NCBI RefSeq assembly: GCF_019093865.1
Contig: NZ_JABJXD010000007.1
Coordinates: 62,001-126,000, forward strand
From: Lentibacillus saliphilus
GTDB taxonomy: Bacteria; Bacillota; Bacilli; Bacillales; Amphibacillaceae
Direction of reading: 5' to 3'
DNA length: 64,000 nt
Shown: positions 16,518-25,759 of the stretch, one piece after another
Layout: each line of letters begins with the position of its first letter
Position numbering within the stretch: position 1 is the first letter of the stretch
The notes under the pieces: model-generated
The model's input: only the letters and a program-made list of their open reading frames with translations
Told to the model about the DNA's origin: nothing
Databases searched by the model: none
Made by a program: the position numbers and the translations under genes

Positions 16518-19500
16518 CTAATCTTCGTATGAATCACGTATTTTCTGTGTTTGTCCCATGATGAGCTGATACATATCTTGGGTTGGTGCCATTGGCTCAA
16601 CACCAAGCTCTTTTTGGAGTACATAAGAGCACTTTTCAAACCATTTAATTGCTTGCGGGCGATTATTGTTTTGATAATAACTATACATCATTAAGCGATA
16701 AGCCTCTTCCCACGTTTGATCAATTGTCAAGATCCGTTCGCACCAGTCGATACATTGTTTAAAATCGAGTAGTCTAACAGAAATCTGTGCCATTTTTTCC
16801 GCACCGTGCAAATATAATAACTGAAGTCGCTCTCGTTCACTGACTGTCCAATCCGCTAGACGCATATCCGCGAGGAAATCATCGTGATAAAGCACTAATC
16901 CCTTTTCTAATAATTCCTTTGCATACCTAGGATCTTTCTCATCCAGACCTTGTGACATGCATTTTTCAAACTGAATAATATCCAATTCAAAACCTTGATT
17001 AAGACCATAAGCACTTCCTTTTCGGGCGATAAAATAAGGTGTTTCTCGTGCTTTTCGAGCCGGTTCTAACGTTTTTAACAGCGTATTAAATGTCACCTTA
17101 AACTTCTTATTTGCAGTTTGTTCATCTTCCTCTGGCCATAATTGCTGTAAAATATCTTCTTTTAACAACATACTGTGTCGCTTTACGACCAACAAGGCTA
17201 GTAGTTCTTTTGCCTTTTCCCGCTGCCAATCTTGAGGTCCAACTTGGTTTTGACCAAGCCAGATGGTCAAAGGACCAAATGTTTGAATGGATAAGGTGTA
17301 ACCAGGGTGGGTGCTCATATGATCATCTATACCCACCTCATGCATGAGACGAGAGACAGACTGTGGTTCAATTTCTAAAGTCTTTGCCTTTATAAGCAGC
17401 GGACCAATCGTTTGTAAATCTGTTGGCCCGAATATCGTGTGTTCTTTTATAAAAAAGAGATGGTTTTCGATTTGAATATGATGTAAAAATGTCGTTATTG
17501 CTGTCTCAAATGCTTCTTGCATATTTTTTTCATGGTAAGCATATGCCTGCCAAAAAGCTGTAGCCATCATAATGTATCGATCGCCACAGTCATTCATACT
17601 TTGCTGGACGTCTTCAAAAAGAGGGATTGCTTCATCGAAATGGTCATTATATATTTCCGTAATGCCTAAGCACAGTTTGATTAAAGCACTCAGCCAGCGA
17701 TCATTTACGGCTTCCGTTTCCTTTAAGCCTTTTAACGCACTTTCTTTTGCACGATCATATTGACGCTGTTTACCATACAAAATTGCTAACCCCATATAAG
17801 GCTCTGCTTTTCCCCTGGATACATTAATCGTCTCCATAATATTAAGCGCCGTATAATAGCATTGCTCTGCCAAATTAATGTCATACCGATCGAGGAGCTG
17901 AACAGCATGCCCCATCCTCATCCATCCACACGCTTCGACAAAAGGTGATTGACTGGAAACACCTAGCTGAATACCGTTAGATGCTAGTTTTTTACTTTCT
18001 TCAGCGTCTCCCATAAACGCATGAATGATTGATAGAAGAATATCGGTTTCACGATGCGCCTGTGGCAAATGCTCATACGATACCGAATACGACTGTTGTA
18101 CGGTTCCTTGTAAATATGTTCTCGCTTTCTCTAGGCGCCCTGTTCGTAAATATATGCGGGCTTGTAAATTACTTTCTTCCATTGGTAAATCAAGTAATTG
18201 TGCCCGATTAAACCATGATTCAGCCTTCGTAGCTTGTCCAGCGTTCAATAAATTTTCTGCCATCAGCTGATAAAGCTTGGCCATTTCTGCTTTTGATGCA
18301 CCTACTCTTTCTTGAAAGTAGATCGCTTGTTTTACAAAACGCTCTGCTTTATCCGGCTGAATCGTATCTAAATAAATACGCGCCTTCCCTTCAAACGCAA
18401 GGCCGATCAAATGAAAATGACTTTCATCGTATTCAGGAATAATCCGAATCATTTTTTCATAGTGTCGTTCTGCTTCTTCATACAATGAACGATAGCGTTC
18501 AATCTCTCCTTGAAAAAAATACAAAACTGGATATATATGCTTTTGTTCTTCCGGAATTTCAGTAAGCCGTTCATACAAGCTTTGAAGTCTTCCTGTAGCA
18601 AGCATAACGAACCCTTGTTCACTAATGATTTGCGCTATCCTATCATGTTTTTCTACTTTTAGATAATGAAGCAGTGCAGCATCCCAATCCTGTTTAGCCT
18701 CAAAATAATCCGCTGCACGTATATTCAATGCCTCATATAACGCTTGATCCATTTGGCGTAATCTATTTTCTAGAAATGACTTAAATAAAGCATGAAAACG
18801 GTATGTTCGTTCATGCCCTTCTACAACGAATAAGCTTTTTTCGACAAGACTGTTCAACATCTCATCAGACTGACTAAGATCGAGTACGTTATCACACAGT
18901 TCGGCATGGAGCTCTTCTATCACACTCGACTGCAACATAAATTGCTGCAGCTGCTCTGGCTGTTTTGAGAGGACTTCAGCAGCCAAATAATCGAATAAAT
19001 CCTTTAATGAAGTCTGCTTGTTTCGCCATATAGATTGAAGTGGCGTACCGGCATCAACTTGCTGAGCCAGCATATTGAACGCAATTGCCCATCCTTCCGT
19101 TAATGCAAACATATCTTCAACATCGCTCATGTCCATTTTCAAATCATACATATCCTCTAAAGCAAATGACATATCTTCTTTAGATAACATCAAATCTTTT
19201 TCTGATATCTCGAGCACATCACCTTTTACCTTCAGTGCTGTTACCATGTCCCACTGCGGTCGAGAGCGACTTGACAAAACGATACTCAAGTTCGAAGGGA
19301 TATACTCCAAGATAAATTGCAGCCACGTTTCGATATCAGCCGAAGCATGAACGTGATGAAAATCATCTAAAACGAGGACAACACGTTCCTTAAGCTGAAG
19401 GATGTCATTAATAAAAGCTGATGCCAATATATAAAGGTGCTCTGTCGTCACATAAGAATGGAGGTCCGTTAATTCTTCTTTAAATTGTTTGCCAAACGTT

Positions 19501-19778
19501 GGATGTGTTTGTTGAATCGCATAAAAGACTTTTGTTAAGAACGGTAAAATATCTTCATCTAACCTTGATATGGAGAACCAACACACGTTTGAATATAATT
19601 GATGTGCAAACAAAGATAATGCCGTACTCTTACCATAACCTGCACCAGCAAATATGATTGAGAGCGATACCTTGGGGATCTTCAGTAGCTTTTTATTCAA
19701 TTGACTTCGTTGAACATATTCCGCTCTATACGGTGGCGGAGCAAGCTGACTTTGTATAATTGGAATATTTTCAACCAC
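16518..19778 (-). CDS. Large STAND-ATPase/TPR transcriptional activator with C-terminal BTAD (SARP-like) domain
   Basis: Regulator of 1086 residues. Near the N-terminus is a P-loop GAGYGKST (about residues 45-52) with Walker B VVLVLDDFHH, as in MalT-type STAND ATPases. A middle part of about 450 residues consists of TPR-like helices. The C-terminus (from about 829) is an OmpR-type winged helix (LSIQTFGPLTIWLG, then REKAKELLALLV) followed by a bacterial transcriptional activation domain with the family-typical GLVLYHDDFLADM and LGVEPMAPT stretches. The GTG at 19778 has AGGAGG at 8-nt spacing, while the GTG at 19787 overlaps it. It is upstream of and co-oriented with the importer and probably activates the two tandem-box promoters in response to an acyl or CoA ligand. 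Confidence 0.88.
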   Translation of the reverse strand: MVENIPIIQSQLAPPPYRAEYVQRSQLNKKLLKIPKVSLSIIFAGAGYGKSTALSLFAHQLYSNVCWFSISRLDEDILPFLTKVFYAIQQTHPTFGKQFKEELTDLHSYVTTEHLYILASAFINDILQLKERVVLVLDDFHHVHASADIETWLQFILEYIPSNLSIVLSSRSRPQWDMVTALKVKGDVLEISEKDLMLSKEDMSFALEDMYDLKMDMSDVEDMFALTEGWAIAFNMLAQQVDAGTPLQSIWRNKQTSLKDLFDYLAAEVLSKQPEQLQQFMLQSSVIEELHAELCDNVLDLSQSDEMLNSLVEKSLFVVEGHERTYRFHALFKSFLENRLRQMDQALYEALNIRAADYFEAKQDWDAALLHYLKVEKHDRIAQIISEQGFVMLATGRLQSLYERLTEIPEEQKHIYPVLYFFQGEIERYRSLYEEAERHYEKMIRIIPEYDESHFHLIGLAFEGKARIYLDTIQPDKAERFVKQAIYFQERVGASKAEMAKLYQLMAENLLNAGQATKAESWFNRAQLLDLPMEESNLQARIYLRTGRLEKARTYLQGTVQQSYSVSYEHLPQAHRETDILLSIIHAFMGDAEESKKLASNGIQLGVSSQSPFVEACGWMRMGHAVQLLDRYDINLAEQCYYTALNIMETINVSRGKAEPYMGLAILYGKQRQYDRAKESALKGLKETEAVNDRWLSALIKLCLGITEIYNDHFDEAIPLFEDVQQSMNDCGDRYIMMATAFWQAYAYHEKNMQEAFETAITTFLHHIQIENHLFFIKEHTIFGPTDLQTIGPLLIKAKTLEIEPQSVSRLMHEVGIDDHMSTHPGYTLSIQTFGPLTIWLGQNQVGPQDWQREKAKELLALLVVKRHSMLLKEDILQQLWPEEDEQTANKKFKVTFNTLLKTLEPARKARETPYFIARKGSAYGLNQGFELDIIQFEKCMSQGLDEKDPRYAKELLEKGLVLYHDDFLADMRLADWTVSERERLQLLYLHGAEKMAQISVRLLDFKQCIDWCERILTIDQTWEEAYRLMMYSYYQNNNRPQAIKWFEKCSYVLQKELGVEPMAPTQDMYQLIMGQTQKIRDSYED

Positions 19779-20105
19779 TAATGACACCTCCTTTTTTATA
19801 TACGCACTCAGAACACGAAAGAGAGGCTCAGCTTTCCTATTCTTTGCTCACTAACCTTATACATTTAAATTAGAATACGAGGATAATTGGAGACTGGGAT
19901 TAAGTAATGGCTTGAGCGATTTTCTGAAGAACTTCAGCATACGAAGCATAAGAAAGCGCTTTTATAATTCCTATTTGTTATGTTTGTGACACCTATGTTA
20001 CCCTCTTTAAAATATGAACCTAATTCCAATTGTAATCTAATCTTTGTACTCATTATAATCCGAACGATTCAACGATTCTTTAAAACTATATTAGCACCGA
20101 CACAT

Positions 20106-20146
20106 TAAAAATTCCACAACCTAAAATAATTGAACTTGGGTTGTGG
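20106..20146 (-). terminator. Terminator-like hairpin upstream of the BTAD regulator
   Basis: Stem CCACAACC/GGTTGTGG with a 17-nt loop, followed on the minus strand by AATTTTTAA. It would act as a second terminator behind the alcohol dehydrogenase gene and insulate the regulator. Confidence 0.5.
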
Positions 20147-20255
20147 TCGTTGTGACTTGAAATGAATATCAAAAATCTTTATTCTTGAACAATAATGAAC
20201 GTTTTTTTCATGTCGGTTCGACACGAATCGGAGGAGTAACCCACGCTTCCTACAC

Positions 20256-20290
20256 AAAAAAATGGGAGCACATACATCTGATGTGCTCCC
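20256..20290 (-). terminator. Terminator of the alcohol dehydrogenase gene
   Basis: On the minus strand a 10-bp perfect stem GGGAGCACAT/ATGTGCTCCC with a 7-nt loop is followed by A and seven T residues. It starts 24 bp after the adh stop and is a textbook intrinsic terminator. Confidence 0.9.
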
Positions 20291-20314
20291 ATTTCGATCT
20301 TACCTCAAAATTCT

Positions 20315-21337
20315 TTACTTCAAACTCATATCAATAACCATTCGACCTTGTATCGTTCCATCTTCCATCTCTTGGAAAATGTCGTTAATCTCATCAAGTC
20401 TCCGTGGTTGAACGACTGGTATAACTTTGCCTTCTGCACCAAACATGAATGATTCTTCGAGGTCTTTACGTGTTCCTACAAGTGAACCGATAACCTCGAT
20501 CCCATCAAGAACGCTCTTAATGATGTCTAAATCCATTTTTTCTGGTGGAAGACCTACGTTAACCACTTTAGCTGTTTTGCGAACGGAATTGACTGCTTGG
20601 TTAAAGGCTGCTTTTGATACAGCTGTTACCACTGCCGCATGCGCTCCACCGACATCTTTTTGAATGGCTTCATCAACATTCGGAGTCGTTTTTGCGTTAT
20701 AAATTAAATCAGCGCCTACTTCTTTTGCGAGCTGCAATTTATCATCATTAATGTCAACCGCGATCACTTTTGCATTAAATACTTTTTTCGCGTATTGAAC
20801 AGCAAGGTTACCAAGTCCACCAGCACCAAAGATTACGATCCATTCACCAGGATGAACGTCTGCTACTTTTATCGCCTTATACGTCGTCACACCAGCGCAC
20901 GTAATACTTGTTGCTTGCTGTGGATCCAACTCATCGGGAACTTTCACGGCATAATCAGCTGCAACGATGCATTGCTCAGCCATCGCCCCATCAACACTGT
21001 AGCCGGCATTTTTTACATATGGACAGAACGTTTCCCGGCCTGTCACACAATATTCGCACTGACCGCAGCCTTCGTAGAACCATGCAACACTGACACGGTC
21101 GCCTACTTTCAGACTTGTTACACCTTCTGCAATTTCTTTTACGACGCCTACGCCTTCATGACCAAGGACGCGTCCTGGCACATCACCAAAATCACCTTTG
21201 GCAACATGCAGGTCTGTATGACAGACGCCACAAAATTCAATATCAACTAATGCTTCTCCGGGTTCTAACGGACGCAACGAAACTTCCTTTACTTCGACAA
21301 GCTTGTCTTTATCAGAACTAACGACTGCTGCTCTCAT
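20315..21337 (-). CDS. adhP: Zinc-dependent alcohol dehydrogenase (AdhP/ADH-T type)
   Basis: Cytoplasmic medium-chain NAD-dependent alcohol dehydrogenase of 340 residues, interconverting ethanol or other primary alcohols and aldehydes. The catalytic zinc site is seen in GVCHTDLH and GHEGVG; the structural zinc site is [15 protein letters not shown]. The NAD-binding [14 protein letters not shown] motif lies in the middle, and the segment [11 protein letters not shown] is typical of thermostable Bacillus ADH-T. An ATG further upstream (21370) is possible, but GGAGGG with 7-nt spacing fits the ATG at 21337. It is a single-gene unit with its own terminator. Confidence 0.9.
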   Translation of the reverse strand: MRAAVVSSDKDKLVEVKEVSLRPLEPGEALVDIEFCGVCHTDLHVAKGDFGDVPGRVLGHEGVGVVKEIAEGVTSLKVGDRVSVAWFYEGCGQCEYCVTGRETFCPYVKNAGYSVDGAMAEQCIVAADYAVKVPDELDPQQATSITCAGVTTYKAIKVADVHPGEWIVIFGAGGLGNLAVQYAKKVFNAKVIAVDINDDKLQLAKEVGADLIYNAKTTPNVDEAIQKDVGGAHAAVVTAVSKAAFNQAVNSVRKTAKVVNVGLPPEKMDLDIIKSVLDGIEVIGSLVGTRKDLEESFMFGAEGKVIPVVQPRRLDEINDIFQEMEDGTIQGRMVIDMSLK

Positions 21338-21706
21338 AATTAATCCCTCCACAAATAGTTTGCTCAACATTTCACAAAGTTTACATCTTTATTATAATAT
21401 GTCTTTACTGTTCTAACAAGCAATAACCTATGTTAAATTTAATCAATAGTGATGCTGTTGTTCTTGAAAACATGACAACCATAATGTTAAAAGATCTCTC
21501 ACCTCTCAAACCTTAAGTATAAGGTGGTCATAAATACTATGCGGGCCATTCTTGAATCAAACAACGTTAGTATATGCGTTAAATTTTAGATTTATGTTTT
21601 AAGAAACCGAAAAAAGGAAGTCACCTCTTTTGATAACTTCCACCTAATCATATATGAAATTTGATTTAAATATGTGCTTAAATGTTTGTGTTTATTTGTA
21701 ACAATG
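21338..21706. other. 369-bp intergenic region
   Basis: No gene seen. It contains the upstream region of the alcohol dehydrogenase gene and the terminator of the DUF1722-like gene (21608-21641). Confidence 0.55.
21608..21641 (-). terminator. Terminator of the DUF1722-like gene
   Basis: On the minus strand the stem GGAAGT/ACTTCC with a 14-nt loop is followed by TTTTTTC, about 65 bp after the stop of the upstream gene. Confidence 0.7.
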
Positions 21707-22087
21707 TCATTCATCTAAGCTTATAAGCAATGAGCTATTCAACAAGTAATCAACCTCATATTTTTTAGCGAGTGACAGAATTAAGCGCAATAAAACGTCT
21801 GCTCGTACCTCATCTCGTTCAAAATAAAGCGTATTTTGCTTGTACGCTGCTTTCTCATCTTCGGTTGCATATTTTTTAAAATAACCCCACATATGCTGAT
21901 ATGTATTTAGGACGGAACCTTTTGTTGGCTCGATCTGTTTAGCATCATCAATTAAACGTGTTACATCCTCTATCGTACATTTTGTTTTTAAAACATTTCT
22001 CACTTGAATATAATGCGTCTGACTATGAAACATCACACCATACTTTTCACGTCTCCATAGCTTCTCCATTTCATAACGACTGCTCAT
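21707..22087 (-). CDS. DUF1722 (YbgA-like) protein
   Basis: Small cytoplasmic protein of 126 residues. The pattern HSQTHYIQVRNVL, then NTYQHMWGYFKKYATEDEKAAY, and a C-terminal helix with LLLRLILSLAKKYEVDYLLNSSLL, is the DUF1722 arrangement found alone (YbgA) or fused to DUF523 proteins. Its molecular function is unknown to me; in other bacteria the family often occurs near photolyase or thiouridine-type proteins. The ATG at 22087 is preceded by AAAGGAGAT at 5-nt spacing, which makes the upstream ATG (22117) unlikely. It is monocistronic. Confidence 0.75.
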   Translation of the reverse strand: MSSRYEMEKLWRREKYGVMFHSQTHYIQVRNVLKTKCTIEDVTRLIDDAKQIEPTKGSVLNTYQHMWGYFKKYATEDEKAAYKQNTLYFERDEVRADVLLRLILSLAKKYEVDYLLNSSLLISLDE

Positions 22088-22429
22088 AAAAGATCTCCTT
22101 TCAATACTAATTTCCACGATGCGCAGGCCAGCATGTTCATATCACATACTTTTTACTATTTCATGCTATTAATCAAGCATACCTTTTTTGTACATTGCTT
22201 CCAATATACTAGAAGATCCTAACAACAATTTCCATAAGAATGACTAAACAAGCATTATGATGTGGATATGTAAGTAATTGCCTGTTATATCTTTATGACG
22301 TATTTTACCCCTAAATATGCGTATTTGTGCTCACTAATCACGGTTGAGAATCTTTAAAAAATGAATTAGTGTTTTAATGTATGACAATAGACAGAACAAT
22401 ACACACACATTTTAAAAGGGGATATGTCA
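22088..22429. other. 342-bp divergent intergenic region
   Basis: AT-rich region between the DUF1722-like gene and the orphan binding-protein gene, which must contain both promoters. No site is clear enough to assign; nothing else was recognised. Confidence 0.5.
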
Positions 22430-23305
22430 ATGCTCACAAGAAAAAGATTTTATTCAATGCTTATAGTAGCCACCATGTTACTTCTGTTCACTGCTTGTAA
22501 TACCTCTAATGAACAAGAGGAAGAACTAGAGAAGGGAACCATAAAAATTGGGATGAATAACTGGGCTGAAAATATCGCTGTGTCAAACATGTGGAAAATT
22601 TTGCTCGACGAAAAAGGTTATGACACAGAGCTGGTTCAGGTTGAAAAGGCTGTCATGTATCAAGGACTTGCCTCAAATGATTTGGATATAGGTATGGAGA
22701 TTTGGCTACCTAGCACTGACCAATCATATTACGAAGAATATAAGGATGATATTGAATTACGTGATACGTGGTATAAAGGAACAGCTCTAGCGCTTACTGT
22801 TCCATCTTATATGACAGACATTAATAGTATCACTGACTTAAATGACATCAAGGATTTATTCGATTCTAATATTGTCGGTATTGATCCAGGATCTAGTATA
22901 ATGAGCATCACGGAAGATGTTATAGCTGAATATAATTTAGACTTTACGTTAACAAGTGCTTCGGAACCGGCTATGTTGGCAGACTTAAATAATAAATATG
23001 ACAACGAAGAACCTATTGTTGTAACGCTTTGGAAACCACACTCATCGTTCGCCAATTTGGATTTAAAAATGTTAGATGATCCAAAAAACTTATATGGAGA
23101 TTCTGAAGAAATCTATTACGCCTCACGTCTTGAATTAGAAAAAGATCATCCAGATGTCGTTAAATGGTTTGATACATTTTTTCTTGAAGATGATCAGTTA
23201 GGAAGCTTAATGGCAGCTGTTGAAGGTGCAAGTTCAGAAGCTGAAGGCGCTCAACATTGGATTGACGACAATAGAGACCTTATTAATGAATGGTTCGTAG
23301 AGTGA
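22430..23305 (+). CDS. Orphan glycine betaine/choline-type binding lipoprotein (OpuAC family)
   Basis: Lipid-anchored substrate-binding protein of 291 residues. The signal peptide ends in LFTAC, followed by an acidic linker and the OpuAC core: IKIGMNNWAENIAVSNMWKILLDEKGY, AVMYQGLASNDLDIGMEIWLP, then IVGIDPGSSI and VVTLWKPHSSFANLDLKML. The ATG at 22424 is only 2 nt from the AAGGGG motif; the ATG at 22430 has 8-nt spacing and is preferred. No ATPase or permease lies nearby, so it must work with a transporter encoded elsewhere or act as a sensor or scavenger. The ligand is probably a quaternary amine, which is inference from family membership. Confidence 0.87.
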   Translation: MLTRKRFYSMLIVATMLLLFTACNTSNEQEEELEKGTIKIGMNNWAENIAVSNMWKILLDEKGYDTELVQVEKAVMYQGLASNDLDIGMEIWLPSTDQSYYEEYKDDIELRDTWYKGTALALTVPSYMTDINSITDLNDIKDLFDSNIVGIDPGSSIMSITEDVIAEYNLDFTLTSASEPAMLADLNNKYDNEEPIVVTLWKPHSSFANLDLKMLDDPKNLYGDSEEIYYASRLELEKDHPDVVKWFDTFFLEDDQLGSLMAAVEGASSEAEGAQHWIDDNRDLINEWFVE

Positions 23306-23311
23306 ATAGCT

Positions 23312-23437
23312 CTATTTGTATGATCTAACGGTAATCACAAACTGTTCTTTTGCATAGTTTTTAATTAATTCTTTTTGTTGGCCATGAGAAAGTTCTACTG
23401 GCAAAGCCACGTTGATTTCTCGTGCCAACCAAAAGCT
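23312..23437 (-). pseudogene. Relaxase fragment (MobA/MobL family, internal part)
   Basis: In one minus-strand frame the sequence reads WLAREINVALPVELSHGQ, continuing QKELIKNYAKEQFV, and ends at a TAG at 23312. This is the segment that follows the first third of MobA/MobL (MOBQ-type) relaxases, where AREI.IALP.ELS is a hallmark. Just upstream the frame has two stops, and the conserved GMVADVAIH/HNPHAH continuation is missing, so only about 37 codons survive. The N-terminal piece of the same kind of protein is at 25617-25724 on the same strand. Confidence 0.75.
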
Positions 23438-23438
23438 A

Positions 23439-23936
23439 GTGTCTTATCAGCAGAAATATAAATTCAGTAATGAATCCGAATTTAAAGCTATTTATCAAAA
23501 GCACTCTGCAGAACGACCTAAACTATTAGAAGATAATCAAAATCAACGTAGGGCATTAAGAAATGAACGTGATGTACTAGGAAAAGCAAAATCAATCATG
23601 GAAGGTAAATTCATTCAGAAAGTTGCATCTAAGTACCCAAATCAGCCTGAAATGGCTCATATCAACTACAAGACTGCCAAATCCATTGATTCTGTCAATA
23701 AAGAAGCAGGTAGGGAAATTTCCGTTCAGGAGTTTAAAGAAGCATCTAAGAACCATAATTTTACCCCTGGACATGCCGATAGTAAGGGTAGGAGTAGCTC
23801 AGATATATTTAGTGGTATCGTTCAAGGAATTGAACAAGCCCAACGTTCAATGGAACGTCAGCAAACAGGACAAAATAGAAAAACTAAAAGTAAAACAAAA
23901 CCAAAAACACTTGAAGATCAACTTGAATTATCTTAA
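23439..23936 (+). pseudogene. Hydrophilic mobilization-protein-like C-terminal fragment
   Basis: Open frame of about 166 codons (open from 23412). The product is highly charged and helical (NQNQRRALRNERDVLGKAKS, then SVNKEAGREISVQEF), with a Gln/Lys-rich tail (FSGIVQGIEQAQRSMERQQ) like the C-termini of MobA/MobL relaxases. There is no ribosome binding site, and its first codons overlap the antisense relaxase fragment, so it looks like a displaced, inverted remnant rather than a whole gene. I do not recognise a catalytic motif. It could instead be an intact small plasmid protein of unknown function. Confidence 0.45.
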
Positions 23937-24000
23937 TAAAAGTCGAAATTTACTTGGCATTTTGCTGTTCCTTGATTAATTTTGTTTATAAAGTAATTAG

Positions 24001-24228
24001 AAATTCGATAGGTATAGAGTACCCTTTTGGAATAAAAAGGAAGGGGGGTTACTTTTTTTAAAGAATCAAGAAAGATACAAAGAAATAACAACATTATCAT
24101 CAAAATTAGCATATCCAATCCTTAAATAAATCTCTGCCTTATTGGGAAAACAAATGGTTAACCGTATCGGTAACCTTATTGCTAAGTCAAGCTATGAAAC
24201 TGCTTTTAGCATTGATCTAAATAGATAG
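24001..24228 (+). pseudogene. Degraded ORF with one internal stop, unknown family
   Basis: One frame runs 75 codons with a single TAA at 24127. It begins KFDRYRVPFWNKKEGGLLF and, after the stop, reads LLGKQMVNRIGNLIAKSS, then ETAFSIDLNR. The protein-like composition on both sides of the stop suggests a decayed gene of the surrounding mobile element. No start codon or ribosome binding site was found and I do not recognise the family. Confidence 0.35.
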
Positions 24229-24237
24229 AGTCCCTTA

Positions 24238-24290
24238 TAAAATACATAAAACCACTTCCCTAAAAAAGCAAATCGGTTTTATGTATTTTA
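24238..24290. terminator. 16-bp perfect inverted repeat, probable terminator
   Basis: The arms TAAAATACATAAAACC (24238-24253) and its exact complement (24275-24290) flank a 21-nt loop. It lies 50 bp after the stop of the 3D-domain gene (minus strand) and 10 bp after the degraded plus-strand ORF. It lacks a clear T run, so it may be a bidirectional terminator or a mobile-element end. Confidence 0.5.
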
Positions 24291-24340
24291 TGGACTTTTT
24301 ATTCTTAATAATTCAGAAGCTAAAACTTATTAATTTAAAA

Positions 24341-24769
24341 TTAATTATAAACGGTATACGTAACTGGTATATTATTATTAGTTCCAAATGTATTTGCATT
24401 TTTCCTATTAGTAGTAGTATCAGTACCGAAATACACATCAAACCAATATCTCGAATGTATTCCAAATAAATCCCCTGTATCAGTAATGGTGAAGACACTT
24501 TTCGTTCCATAACCAGGTAAGTTTAATGCTGAATGGGTTCTTAGAGTTGTTCCAAATTTATAAATTGGATTCCTATCTGAAGAACTTTTTTGGTGTATAG
24601 CAACGGTTTCATATTGTTCGTTTGGAAACAGCATACCTCCATGCCCTTCTCTTTTCCCTACATATGCAGTAACATCTTGATTATAATGGGTAGTAGCTGC
24701 CATAGTTGGTCCAGCAAATAACACTATATTTAGTAGTATGATAGATATGGCAAAAAACACTTTTTTCAT
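24341..24769 (-). CDS. Secreted 3D-domain (double-psi beta-barrel) protein
   Basis: Exported protein of 142 residues with a signal peptide ending near TMAA (residue 24-25). The C-terminal half has the 3D/RlpA-like pattern: VFTITDTGDLFG followed by YWFDVYFGTD, in which the Asp residues match the catalytic-type aspartates of YocH/MltA-like cell-wall proteins. It is only a short single domain, with no LysM or SH3 part. It is translationally coupled (ATGA overlap) to the lipoprotein gene upstream. A cell-wall lytic or modifying role is inferred. AT content is visibly higher than in flanking chromosomal genes, consistent with acquisition. Confidence 0.65.
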   Translation of the reverse strand: MKKVFFAISIILLNIVLFAGPTMAATTHYNQDVTAYVGKREGHGGMLFPNEQYETVAIHQKSSSDRNPIYKFGTTLRTHSALNLPGYGTKSVFTITDTGDLFGIHSRYWFDVYFGTDTTTNRKNANTFGTNNNIPVTYTVYN

Positions 24770-25386
24770 CCTGACCCTTCTATATTTTTATATAATTCAC
24801 CAGTATTTGCATTAAATTGTAAACCTTTCATTTCATCCCGTTTTTTATTCCAACCAATAACATCAATAAGAATTACACTTTTATCAATATCTTTTGCAAT
24901 TCTAAAGTTGTACCCTTTTGCCCAATCATCACCTGGATATAGTTCAGTGATCTCCTTTGCTTTTTTTAAAAGTTCGGGAGTATCAAATTTAATTTCCGAA
25001 TTGTCTATAAAATAATTCTTTGGTATAGGTGTGTCATCTTCACTTGTTATGTCTATCGCTTTTTTAATTTCTGCATCTTGTATTTGCACTAAAAAAATCT
25101 TATTCGTGTCTGGTATGCCAAATAATATATCCCAATATCTTCGTTTTCCATCCCCCCCGGTTATCCCTTCATCATTATCAACACTTGTACCCCTATATAA
25201 TTGTGCTTTCTTATCCCAATTCACTGCATTCTGGTAGGCAATAGAGATTGCCTCATTTAGGGATACTTCAACCGATAAATTTGTTGTAGCTACTGCTGAT
25301 TGTTTATCATTATCTGATTTTGAATTAATACATCCACCAAGTAAGATAATAAGACTGAAAACAATCAAAATTAGACTTTTTTTCAT
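24766..25386 (-). CDS. Lipoprotein of unknown function
   Basis: Lipid-anchored protein of 206 residues. The signal sequence ends in LLGGC near residue 19, followed by an Asn/Asp/Lys-rich linker. The mature part has SLNEAISIAYQNAVNWDKKAQLYRG and ends with GLQFNANTGELYKN, a layout reminiscent of PepSY-like domains, but I cannot assign a family. It is the first gene of a two-gene AT-rich operon. A perfect -10 TATAAT lies at 25407-25412 on the minus strand with no convincing -35. Its position between relaxase fragments suggests it was cargo of a mobilizable element. Confidence 0.65.
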   Translation of the reverse strand: MKKSLILIVFSLIILLGGCINSKSDNDKQSAVATTNLSVEVSLNEAISIAYQNAVNWDKKAQLYRGTSVDNDEGITGGDGKRRYWDILFGIPDTNKIFLVQIQDAEIKKAIDITSEDDTPIPKNYFIDNSEIKFDTPELLKKAKEITELYPGDDWAKGYNFRIAKDIDKSVILIDVIGWNKKRDEMKGLQFNANTGELYKNIEGSG

Positions 25387-25616
25387 GTGCTTACCCCAAT
25401 ATACTTATTATAAAAACTATTATCTCTAGTAATAATTCTACTTTGCTATATACAATTCCCTTTAAAAAATGGAAACTTTCGTTCGACAAAAATAGCTAAT
25501 TTCATCAATATGCGTTATTTGTAATGTCCTGATGTCAGAGGATTGTCTTTAGGCAGAATTAGTTGTATTCACGTATGAATATCTTTGTATTCTTTTTTTG
25601 AACACATTTTTCTAAT
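25387..25616. other. Promoter region of the lipoprotein operon
   Basis: AT-rich stretch with a minus-strand TATAAT at 25407-25412. No gene was recognised. Confidence 0.5.
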
Positions 25617-25724
25617 CTATAAACCCAGTAAAAGCCTTTCGCCACTGCAATAAGAAGCCGAAGCGACTGCCGATTGTCCTTTTCCTCTTGAAATGGCTTG
25701 GACAGAAAAATGATAGATAGCCAT
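25617..25724 (-). pseudogene. Relaxase fragment (MobA/MobL family, N-terminus)
   Basis: From an ATG at 25724 with a strong SD (AAAGGGGG) the frame reads MAIYHFSVQAISRGKG, then QSAVASASYCSGER, and stops at 25617. This matches the first 30 or so residues of MobA/MobL relaxases (MAIYHFSV..ISRGKGQSAVASAAYRSGE), including the N-terminal histidine-containing strand, but the catalytic body is missing. A further piece is at 23312-23437 on the same strand, 2.2 kb downstream, with the lipoprotein operon between. The gene is therefore broken and non-functional. Confidence 0.85.
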
Positions 25725-25759
25725 GATAAGTTCCCCCTTTCTTTTCACGAAGTGCAAAC

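Larger units (their letters stand above)
19779..20314. other. 536-bp intergenic region
   Basis: No gene is supported. It holds the upstream region of the BTAD regulator, a small hairpin CTGAAG/CTTCAG near 19923-19936, and two minus-strand terminator-like hairpins entered separately (20106-20146 and 20256-20290). Confidence 0.6.

Noticed and set aside
20795-21250. A 151-codon plus-strand ORF opposite the alcohol dehydrogenase gene.
   Set aside because: It is the antisense shadow of a clearly coding gene with no start signal.
23933-24118. A 61-codon minus-strand ORF rich in Ile, Leu and Met.
   Set aside because: It is hydrophobic only because of AT-rich DNA; no ribosome binding site, and it lies opposite the degraded plus-strand frame.
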